This document shows positions 8,382-14,559 of a DNA stretch of 18,245 bases, one piece after another. The first letter of the stretch is position 1, and every line of letters starts with the position of its first letter. Made by a program: the position numbers and the translations under genes. The DNA comes from an uncultured Chloroflexota bacterium. GTDB taxonomy: Bacteria > Chloroflexota > Anaerolineae > Aggregatilineales > Phototrophicaceae. The DNA is taken from positions 1 to 18,245 of the forward strand of contig CALBRY010000525.1 in NCBI GenBank assembly GCA_937927665.1. Reading direction: 5' to 3'. Under the pieces are notes generated by a model. That model made no database searches, was not told the DNA's origin, and saw only the letters and a list, made by a program, of their open reading frames with translations.

Positions 8382-9529
8382 GCATCACCCGTCTAAAAGT
8401 CATGACGGTGGTCGGCACGCGACCGGAGATTATCCGCTTATCGGAAGTGATGAAGGCATGCGACCGCTATTTTGATCATGTGCTGGTGCATACCGGGCAA
8501 AATTGGGATCGCACACTCAACGATATTTTCTTTGAGGAATTGGGTGTGCGCGCACCGGATCACTTTTTGAACGCGGTCGGGGCGCATCTGGGCGAAACGG
8601 TGGGGAATATTATCGCCCGCTCGTATGAAGTGATGCTCAAGGAGCGACCGGACGCACTGCTCATTCTGGGTGATACCAACAGCGCGCTTGCGGCATATGG
8701 CGCAAAACGCTTGAAGATTCCGATTTTTCATATGGAGGCGGGGAACCGCTGTTTTGATCAGAATGTGCCGGAAGAAATTAACCGGCGGATTGTCGATCAC
8801 ATTTCTGATATCAATCTGGCGTACACCGAACACAGCCGCCGTTATTTGTTGAGCGAAGGCATCCGCAAGGAACATATTTATGTGACCGGATCGCCGATGG
8901 CGGAAGTGCTGGCAAAACATATGGACTCGATCCGCGCCAGCCGTGTGTTAGAGACACTCGGCTTAGAACCGGATCGTTATATGCTGGTATCGGCGCACCG
9001 CGAAGAAAATATCGACGAGGAACGCGCTTTCACATCGCTGATGAACGCGATCAACTACGCGGCGGAAACGTATGATATGCCGGTGGTGTATTCGACACAT
9101 CCGCGCAGTTGGAAACGGATCGAAGAACGCGGGTTTAAGTTTCACCCGAATGTACGCCAGCTTAAGCCGTTCGGGTTCTTCGATTACAACCATCTACAAA
9201 TGCACAGCTTTTGTGTGCTGAGTGACAGCGGCACGTTATCCGAAGAATCAGCGATGCTCGGCTTCACGGGTATTTTGATCCGCACATCGACGGAGCGACC
9301 GGAAGTGCTGGACAAGGGTACGGTGATCGTCGGCGGGATTACGCGGCGGGATATTACGCAGTCGATTGAACTGGCGCGGGCGATGAAAGCAAACGCCGAG
9401 CCGGTGGTACGCGCTCCCGATTACATGGATGAAAATGTTTCGGTCAAGGTCGTCAAAATCATTCAAAGCTTCGTGCCGATTATCAACCGGGTGACATGGA
9501 ACAAAGCTACTCAGGTGGATGCTGACTAA
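8378..9529 (+). CDS. capG: UDP-FucNAc 2-epimerase, CapG/FnlC/WbjD type (WecB family)
   Basis: Third enzyme: non-hydrolysing 2-epimerase converting UDP-N-acetyl-L-pneumosamine (2-acetamido-2,6-dideoxy-L-talose) to UDP-L-FucNAc. It has 383 residues in the UDP-GlcNAc 2-epimerase fold: VVGTRPEIIRLSEVM (residues 10-24), VHTGQNWD, LLILGDTNSALAA, then HMEAGNRCFDQNVPEEINRR, which is the FnlC-type version of the WecB HxEAGLR motif. SAHREENID and SDSGTLSEESAMLG mark the C-terminal lobe. The ATG at 8378 overlaps the capF TGA and follows GGGAG (8366-8370); the longer frame starting at 8324 would run deep into capF and is not favoured. Context with capE and capF rules in the FucNAc role over a general WecB. 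Confidence 0.92.
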   Translation: MSITRLKVMTVVGTRPEIIRLSEVMKACDRYFDHVLVHTGQNWDRTLNDIFFEELGVRAPDHFLNAVGAHLGETVGNIIARSYEVMLKERPDALLILGDTNSALAAYGAKRLKIPIFHMEAGNRCFDQNVPEEINRRIVDHISDINLAYTEHSRRYLLSEGIRKEHIYVTGSPMAEVLAKHMDSIRASRVLETLGLEPDRYMLVSAHREENIDEERAFTSLMNAINYAAETYDMPVVYSTHPRSWKRIEERGFKFHPNVRQLKPFGFFDYNHLQMHSFCVLSDSGTLSEESAMLGFTGILIRTSTERPEVLDKGTVIVGGITRRDITQSIELARAMKANAEPVVRAPDYMDENVSVKVVKIIQSFVPIINRVTWNKATQVDAD

Positions 9530-9542
9530 AGGATACCCGCTC

Positions 9543-10775
9543 GTGCGTATTTTGCTGCTCTCGCAATGGTGTCCGCCCGAACCTGAAAATCGGGTGCTAA
9601 ATCTGGGTAAGGCGCTGGTCAAAAAAGGGCATCAAGTGACGCTCATCACCGGATTCCCGAATTATCCAACGGGCAAGATTTACCCCGGCTATAAACAGCG
9701 CCTCTGGCAGCGAGAGACACAAGGCGGCGTGAATATCGTCCGGTTACCGCTGTACCCGGATCACAGCCGCTCATCGATTGGGCGCGCACTGACCTATTTG
9801 ACGTTTTCTATGTCGGCGTTCCTGCTCGGTCCGTTCGTGAGCGGGAAGGCAGATGTTTTGTGGGTGTATCACCCGCCGCTGACTATCGGCATTCCGGCGA
9901 TATGGATCAGCCTGCTGCGCCGCGTTCCGTTCGTGTACGAGATTCAAGATATGTGGCCCGAAGCGGTCACGGCAAGCGGAATGGTCAATTCCAGCCTGCC
10001 GATCCGCATGTTGGGGGCGCTGGCACGCTTTATTTATCGCCGCGCCGCTGCGATCACTGTGATTTCCAACGGGTTCAAACAGAACTTGATCTCAAAAGGA
10101 GTTCCGGCGGAAAAAATTGCTATCGTGCCAAATTGGGCAGATGAAGCGGTGTATTTTCCGGTTGAAGCAGATGCGGAGTTTGGTGCGCGGCATCAACTCG
10201 ACGGGTCTTTTAATGTGATTTTCGCGGGGACAATGGGACCGGGGCAGAATTTAGACACCGTGCTTGATGCGGCAAAACTGCTGCTTGATCTGCCGGATGT
10301 GCGGTTTGTGTTCATCGGTGACGGGCTTGATTTAGCACACCTGAAAGCACGGGTAAACGACGAACAGATCACGACTGTGCGCTTTATCGACCGTCAGCCC
10401 GCCAGCCTGATGCCGAGCTTCTTTGCATGGGCGGGGGCGCTGCTTGTTCAACTGCGGAATGATCCAATTTTTCATATGACGATTCCTTCAAAGACGCTGG
10501 CTTATTTGGCGTGCGGCGCTCCGATTTTGTGCGCGGTTCCGGGAGATGGCGCGGAAGTCATCAAAGAAGCGGGGGCGGGGGTTGTTTGCCCGCCGGATGA
10601 CCCGCACAGCCTCGCCGAGGCGGTGCGTCAAATGTACGCGATGCCCGCCGAAGCGCGCGCCGCGATGGGAGACGCAGGAAGGCAAGCTTATTTGGAACGG
10701 TTCACCTGCGAAACCTCTGTTACCAAAATCGAAGCGCTGTTGAATGCCGCTGTCAGGCAGAAACAGCGGCGCTAG
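9543..10775 (+). CDS. wbuB: WbuB/WcaI-like GT4 glycosyltransferase, probable L-FucNAc transferase
   Basis: GT4 glycosyltransferase of about 410 residues whose N-terminus, VRILLLSQWCPPEPENR, then LITGFPNYPTGKIYPGY and YEIQDMWPEAVTASGM, has the recognised WbuB/WcaI pattern (DxWPE motif). In E. coli and relatives WbuB lies directly after fnlABC and transfers L-FucNAc, the same order as here. C-terminal lobe: FNVIFAGTMGPGQNLDTVLD, FVFIGDGLDL, VRFIDRQPASLMPSF and IPSKTLAYLACGAPIL. Start: GTG at 9543 has AAAGGA (9528-9533) at nine bases, placing the protein immediately after the capG stop; the ATG at 9519 overlaps capG and adds eight residues not expected in the family. The donor assignment rests on family resemblance plus gene order and is inferred. 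Confidence 0.82.
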   Translation: MRILLLSQWCPPEPENRVLNLGKALVKKGHQVTLITGFPNYPTGKIYPGYKQRLWQRETQGGVNIVRLPLYPDHSRSSIGRALTYLTFSMSAFLLGPFVSGKADVLWVYHPPLTIGIPAIWISLLRRVPFVYEIQDMWPEAVTASGMVNSSLPIRMLGALARFIYRRAAAITVISNGFKQNLISKGVPAEKIAIVPNWADEAVYFPVEADAEFGARHQLDGSFNVIFAGTMGPGQNLDTVLDAAKLLLDLPDVRFVFIGDGLDLAHLKARVNDEQITTVRFIDRQPASLMPSFFAWAGALLVQLRNDPIFHMTIPSKTLAYLACGAPILCAVPGDGAEVIKEAGAGVVCPPDDPHSLAEAVRQMYAMPAEARAAMGDAGRQAYLERFTCETSVTKIEALLNAAVRQKQRR

Positions 10776-10840
10776 GAAATCATTACAAAAAGCGACTCAC
10801 CCCTATCCCACATCGGCGCTGCGTGATACTGAGGAGGATC

Positions 10841-10975
10841 ATGGGAGGGAGAAATCACAAAGTGAATATTCAGGAGAGGTCATGGCAAACCCAGAACTTC
10901 ATTACCGCGCCTATACGCCGGAAGACGAACCGGCAATTCTGGAATTATTCGAGCAGAGCTTCAAACGTCCGCTGA
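10841..10975 (+). other. Short out-of-frame leader ORF over the GNAT start
   Basis: A 44-codon frame starts at an ATG three bases after a full GAGGAGG ribosome site (10831-10837), the best match to the anti-Shine-Dalgarno sequence in this part of the window. It runs through the GNAT start in another frame and stops at TGA 10973-10975, inside that gene. Its peptide is basic (many Arg, Lys, Asn, Gln) and resembles no family I know. It could be a leader whose translation affects the downstream gene, or chance. Spacing of three bases is shorter than ideal. Confidence 0.3.
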
Positions 10976-11835
10976 GTTCAACAGTTTGGCGCTGGCGTTT
11001 TCTCCAAAACCCGTCCGGCGCTGGCATGATTCAGCTTGCTTGGGACGGGGATACGCTAGCGGCGCATTACGCGATCACACAAGCGGAATTGGCGTTCGAA
11101 GGTGAACCGCTCAAAAGCGGATTATCCGGCACAACGATGACGCACCCGAACTATCGCGGCTTAGGGTTGTTTCCTCTGCTTGCTGAACGGACATATGCGC
11201 AAATGGCGGATAACGGGTTGGCGCTGGTGTGGGGATACCCGAATACAATGTCACACCGGGTCTTTGTGACCGATGTTCATTGGCGTGATATTTATGAAAC
11301 ACCGTTTTTTCGAGCGCAAACAAGTGCGATTCAAAATCTGCCGAAGCCGAAGCATGTTTCACCGCTTGAACGGTTTGACGCACGCTTTGATACGTTTTGG
11401 CACGCCGAGAAACAGCGCTATCGCATCATCGGGCGGCGCGATCAAGCACAGTTGAACTGGCGTTATGTCGATAACCCAAGCGACACGTACATGATTTTAG
11501 CCAGCGCACCGGCGGGCGACCTAGACGGGTATCTGGTCTATAAACGCTACAAGGACGAACTGCAAATCGTCGATGTGCTGATTCAAAACGTCGATGTTGG
11601 GCTTGAACTTCTTGCCGCTGTTGTCATGCAAGCGCAAGAGACGAATGCTGAAAGCGTGGCGATGTGGTTGGCGCTGGATGACGATTTTCACCGTGCGTTA
11701 GAAAAACGCGGCTTTCTTCCGGCTGCGCCGATTACGTATTTCGGCGCTCGCCTGCTCAAGACAGACCGCCGTTTAGAAGCAGCGTATGATTATCATCAGT
11801 GGTTTTTGACGATGGGGGACTCGGATGTCTACTAA
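10882..11835 (+). CDS. GNAT-type N-acyltransferase, two-lobed
   Basis: Predicted acyl-CoA-dependent acyltransferase of 317 residues. The N-terminal GNAT lobe opens YRAYTPEDEPAILELFEQSF (8-27), a typical GNAT first strand and helix, and holds the CoA loop HPNYRGLGLFPLLAER (88-103; RGLGLF matches the Q/RxxGxG/A motif). NTMSHRVF follows. A second GNAT-like half begins around QLNWRYVDNP and includes GYLVYKRYKDELQIVDVL, the layout of Eis-like and peptidoglycan-associated two-domain GNATs. The substrate is probably an amino group on the repeat-unit sugar, judging by its position beside the initiating transferase, a sugar deacetylase and a NeuD-type enzyme; this is inference. The ATG at 10882 has AGGAG (10872-10876) five bases upstream; an in-frame extension to 10744 would overlap wbuB and shows no domain. 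The 3' end overlaps the next gene by 11 bases. Confidence 0.75.
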   Translation: MANPELHYRAYTPEDEPAILELFEQSFKRPLSSTVWRWRFLQNPSGAGMIQLAWDGDTLAAHYAITQAELAFEGEPLKSGLSGTTMTHPNYRGLGLFPLLAERTYAQMADNGLALVWGYPNTMSHRVFVTDVHWRDIYETPFFRAQTSAIQNLPKPKHVSPLERFDARFDTFWHAEKQRYRIIGRRDQAQLNWRYVDNPSDTYMILASAPAGDLDGYLVYKRYKDELQIVDVLIQNVDVGLELLAAVVMQAQETNAESVAMWLALDDDFHRALEKRGFLPAAPITYFGARLLKTDRRLEAAYDYHQWFLTMGDSDVY

Positions 11836-12442
11836 TCGGCGGCTGGCGCTGGCGATTAAGCGGCTGATGGATATCGTATTGAGCGCTATCGTGCTGTTGC
11901 TGACGGCTCTGCCAATGCTGGTGATCGCGCTGGCGGTCAAGCTCACATCGCCCGGTCCGATCTTTTTCGTTCAGGAGCGTGTCGGCAAGGATAAACGGCT
12001 GTTCAACGTGGTCAAGTTTCGCACGATGCGCGACAAGATGAGCGATGAAAGCCATCACCGCTGGACGGCGAATGATGAGGAGCGCGTCACGTCGATCGGC
12101 TATTTTTTGCGTGATTACGGACTGGATGAACTGCCGCAAACATTGAGCATCATCCGGGGAGACATGAGCATCATCGGACCGCGCCCGATCCTGCCATCGC
12201 AGATTGACGGGCTGAGCGAGCGCGAAACGCTTATGTTTCAAATGCGCCCCGGCGTGCTGTCACTGGCGGCAATTCGCGGACGGCGCGGGCTTTCTCTCAA
12301 ACAGCGCTATGAATATCATGTGCAGTATGTCGAGCAGTGGTCACTGCGGCTCGATATCACGATCTTATTCAAATCACTGCTGATCGTACTGCGGAGAGAA
12401 AAAGCGCGCGATACAGTACCCGGAACGGACATGAAATCATGA
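11825..12442 (+). CDS. Small phosphoglycosyl transferase (PglC/EpsL/WcaJ C-domain type)
   Basis: Initiating enzyme of repeat-unit assembly: transfers a sugar-1-phosphate from a UDP-sugar to undecaprenyl phosphate at the inner membrane face. At 205 residues it is the minimal monotopic form without the WbaP/WcaJ N-terminal domain. The re-entrant hydrophobic helix is about residues 14-40 (IVLSAIVLLLTALPMLVIAL), followed by TSPGPIFFVQERVGK and FNVVKFRTMR, the family hallmark. YGLDELPQTL (98-107) carries the Asp101-Glu102 catalytic dyad, and IRGDMSIIGPRP (110-121) follows. It resembles PglC and EpsL, which use UDP-diNAcBac or related sugars, in keeping with EpsM-like and EpsN-like genes nearby; the actual sugar is not proven. 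It overlaps its upstream neighbour by 11 bases and its downstream neighbour by four (ATGA). Confidence 0.92.
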   Translation: MSTNRRLALAIKRLMDIVLSAIVLLLTALPMLVIALAVKLTSPGPIFFVQERVGKDKRLFNVVKFRTMRDKMSDESHHRWTANDEERVTSIGYFLRDYGLDELPQTLSIIRGDMSIIGPRPILPSQIDGLSERETLMFQMRPGVLSLAAIRGRRGLSLKQRYEYHVQYVEQWSLRLDITILFKSLLIVLRREKARDTVPGTDMKS

Positions 12443-13113
12443 CACACCGCGTTTTAGTCATTGCTCCTCACCCCGATGACGAGATCATCGGGTGCGCCGG
12501 CACGATGGCGCGGCATATCAAAGCGGGTGATACGGTTTATGTGTTGGTCGTCACGCGCGGTATTCCGGCGCTGTTTCCCGATGCGTTGATTCAGCAGGTG
12601 CGCGGCGAGATGCACACCGCACATCAACTGTTAGGTGTAAAAGAAACGCGCGTGATGGATTTTCCCGCACCGATGCTTGATGTCACACCCGGCTATGAAC
12701 TTGCGAATGCGATCAGCGGGGTGATCCGCGAATTCGCGCCGGATACGGTGTATATTCCGCATCGCGGCGATATTCACGCCGATCATGGTAAGGTGCATCT
12801 CGCCGCACTGATCGCCGCACGCCCGATCAACGGGTGTAGTGTGCGCCGCGTGTTAAGCTATGAAACGCTCTCCGAGACGGATTGGGCACCGCCAACGGGC
12901 GAAAATGCGTTCATCCCCACCGTGTTTGTAGACATTACGGAGTTTCTACCGCTCAAGCTGGAGGCGATGAAGTGCTTCACCAGCCAGCTTAAAGCCTATC
13001 CGAATACACGATCGCTGGAATCTCTTGCGGCGTTAGCGCGGGTACGCGGCGGTACGATCAGCGTTGGTTCAGCAGAAGCGTTTATGCTCATTCGTCACAT
13101 TGAAACAGATTAA
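12439..13113 (+). CDS. PIG-L/LmbE-type zinc N-deacetylase
   Basis: Metal-dependent amidase of 224 residues that in this family removes an N-acetyl group from GlcNAc-type substrates (MshB, BshB, PIG-L). The signature APHPDDE is at residues 9-15 (His11, Asp13 and Asp14; His and the second Asp as zinc ligand, Asp13 as base in the family) and the second metal/active-site block HRGDIHADHGKVH is at 108-120 with His116 as likely third ligand. All key residues appear intact. The ATG at 12439 overlaps the phosphoglycosyl transferase stop (ATGA), so it is made together with the initiating enzyme. That suggests it deacetylates a nucleotide sugar, the lipid-linked first sugar or the glycan, rather than a thiol precursor. 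It is predicted cytosolic with no signal peptide, which argues against action on the finished polymer outside. Confidence 0.85.
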   Translation: MTHRVLVIAPHPDDEIIGCAGTMARHIKAGDTVYVLVVTRGIPALFPDALIQQVRGEMHTAHQLLGVKETRVMDFPAPMLDVTPGYELANAISGVIREFAPDTVYIPHRGDIHADHGKVHLAALIAARPINGCSVRRVLSYETLSETDWAPPTGENAFIPTVFVDITEFLPLKLEAMKCFTSQLKAYPNTRSLESLAALARVRGGTISVGSAEAFMLIRHIETD

Positions 13114-13126
13114 GGGGATGCGAACG

Positions 13127-13786
13127 ATGAAACAGATTGCAATTTACGGCGGGGGTGGATTTGCGCGCGAGGCGGCTTGGCTGGTGCAGTCGTGCAATGT
13201 GCAGCCAGAACCTGTTTATGAAGTGGTCTGTTTTATCGATGATGACACGACGAAACACGGGTCACGTCTGAATGGGATTCCGGTATTTGACCTTGCCGGA
13301 GCGCGTGAGCGCTTCCCGGAAGCATATGTCATCGGCGGGATTGGTTCGCCGCGCGCCCGTGAGCAAACTATGACGAAGGCAGCCGAGGCGGGTTTTCGCT
13401 TCGCTACGGTGATTCACCCGAATGCTGCTTATTCCGCCGAATGGAACACATTCGGAGAGGGAACGGTGATTTGCGCGGGGAATATCATCACCGTGAATAT
13501 CACCATCGGACGGCATGTACAGATCAATCTCGACTGCACCATTGGTCATGATGTCATCATGGGCGACTATACGACACTCGCGCCCGGGGTGCATGTCTCC
13601 GGATGGGTGCATATGGGAAAGCGTGTTTACATTGGTACGGGTGCGAATCTAATCAACGGGACGGAAGATGCACCGCTTGTGATCGCGGACGATGTCGTGA
13701 TCGGCGCGGGTGCGTGCGTGACGAAATCAATTCTTGAACCCAATGTGACCGCTGTCGGCGTTCCGGCAAAGGTGCTCAGCCGATGA
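13127..13786 (+). CDS. NeuD/PglD/EpsM-type sugar acetyltransferase
   Basis: Acetyl-CoA-dependent sugar O- or N-acetyltransferase of 219 residues. The N-terminal alpha/beta sugar-binding domain starts KQIAIYGGGGFAREAAWLV (2-20), has VCFIDDD (34-40) and YVIGGIGSPRAR (67-78), as in PglD and NeuD. The left-handed beta-helix of hexapeptide repeats runs about 105-219 (EGTVICAGN, ITIGRHVQIN, CTIGHDVIMGDYTTLAPG, VVIGAGACV). His141 in IGHD is the expected catalytic base. In bacillosamine and Bacillus EPS pathways this enzyme acetylates the 4-amino group made by a PglE/EpsN aminotransferase, and such an aminotransferase lies downstream (16311). An ATG at 13118 abuts the AAGGGG ribosome site (about 13112-13117), so the ATG at 13127, nine bases further on, is preferred. 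O-acetylation of another sugar is the main alternative. Confidence 0.86.
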   Translation: MKQIAIYGGGGFAREAAWLVQSCNVQPEPVYEVVCFIDDDTTKHGSRLNGIPVFDLAGARERFPEAYVIGGIGSPRAREQTMTKAAEAGFRFATVIHPNAAYSAEWNTFGEGTVICAGNIITVNITIGRHVQINLDCTIGHDVIMGDYTTLAPGVHVSGWVHMGKRVYIGTGANLINGTEDAPLVIADDVVIGAGACVTKSILEPNVTAVGVPAKVLSR

Positions 13787-14406
13787 GTACACAGCCCAAG
13801 CGGCGCGCGGTTTCACGCAGAGCGGTTTTTATTCTCCTGCTGCTGCTGCCGCTTTCGGTTAGCGCATGCGCGCTGGCGGCGCTGAATATCGAGGACGTTC
13901 TCCGATCAGCGTACCGTTTCCTTGACGTCAGCGAGCCGCCACAAGCTGCCGATGTGATTGTCGCGTTGGGAGGGAGCGGCGGCACACGCGAAGCCCGCGC
14001 CGTAGAGCTTTATCACGAAGGCTATGCCCCGCTTGTGCTGGTCAGCGGGAGTATCGGTGAAAATATGGAGCGCGGCTTGGTGGTAATCGAAGCAAGCGAT
14101 CTCCCCGAAGACGCGGTGATTATCAATAGAGGGGCGACGAATACGTATGATGAGGCGCAGCAGGTCATCGAGATTTTGATGTCGCTGGATGCACAATCAG
14201 CGCTGATTGTCACTGACGCGCATCACACTCGGCGCGCAATGGCAACGTATTTGCATGTGCTGGATGGGCGACCGATTGAGTTAACGTTTGTGGCGGCTAT
14301 ACCGGATATCTTGGACCCGGATCGATGGTGGGAATACGAGTTCTGGCAGGAAATCGCCAAAGAGTTCATTAAACTGCCGTATTATTGGTTCGTTTACGGA
14401 GTTTAG
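13783..14406 (+). CDS. DUF218 (YdcF/SanA/ElyC-like) protein, possible lipoprotein
   Basis: DUF218-domain protein of 207 residues. Family members include ElyC and SanA, linked to envelope glycan and lipid-carrier metabolism, but biochemical roles are mostly unsettled. The N-terminus has basic residues, then a hydrophobic run (about 14-28) ending in VSAC (26-29), which fits a lipobox with Cys29; a simple membrane anchor is the alternative. The domain shows ADVIVALGGSGGTREARAVEL (about 56-76), YAPLVLVSG (81-89), NRGATNTYDEAQQVIEIL (115-132) and ALIVTDAHHTRRAM (140-153), the usual order of conserved blocks with the Asn-Thr-Glu segment intact. It overlaps the preceding stop as ATGA, so it belongs to this operon and probably faces outward, acting on a carrier-linked or exported sugar intermediate. 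The last point is inference. Confidence 0.8.
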   Translation: MSTQPKRRAVSRRAVFILLLLLPLSVSACALAALNIEDVLRSAYRFLDVSEPPQAADVIVALGGSGGTREARAVELYHEGYAPLVLVSGSIGENMERGLVVIEASDLPEDAVIINRGATNTYDEAQQVIEILMSLDAQSALIVTDAHHTRRAMATYLHVLDGRPIELTFVAAIPDILDPDRWWEYEFWQEIAKEFIKLPYYWFVYGV

Positions 14407-14478
14407 GCGCGCGTTGTTATATTTCCCCTCTCAATGTTTGTATATGAAATCCCAACCGTTCTTTAATTCAATGAAGTT

Positions 14479-14487
14479 TGCTACACT
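14479..14487 (+). promoter_or_regulatory. Candidate extended -10 promoter before the Wzz-kinase gene
   Basis: In the 153-bp gap after the DUF218 gene, which is A+T-rich and otherwise without recognisable content, TG-C-TACACT forms an extended -10 element about 70 bases before the GTG start. No good -35 is present, which extended -10 promoters can tolerate. It nearly copies the element at 5031-5039. Suggests a separate transcript start for the chain-length regulator. Confidence 0.35.
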
Positions 14488-14559
14488 AAATGCAGCAAAT
14501 CACATGTGTCCACGCGAGCAGCATTCGACGAATGCAGGCTTTTATTCCGGAGCAGTTTT

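Noticed and set aside
8438..8920. Minus-strand open frame of 160 codons inside capG
   Set aside because: It lies wholly within a well-supported gene, shows no recognisable domain, is rich in His, Arg and Ile as antisense shadows are, and has no separate promoter or ribosome site.
10744..10881. In-frame upstream extension of the GNAT gene
   Set aside because: The added 46 residues show no domain, overlap wbuB, and the internal ATG at 10882 has a proper ribosome site and begins the GNAT fold directly.
11756..12241. Minus-strand open frame of 161 codons over the phosphoglycosyl transferase
   Set aside because: Antisense shadow of a strongly conserved gene; low-complexity His/Arg/Gln composition and no family resemblance.
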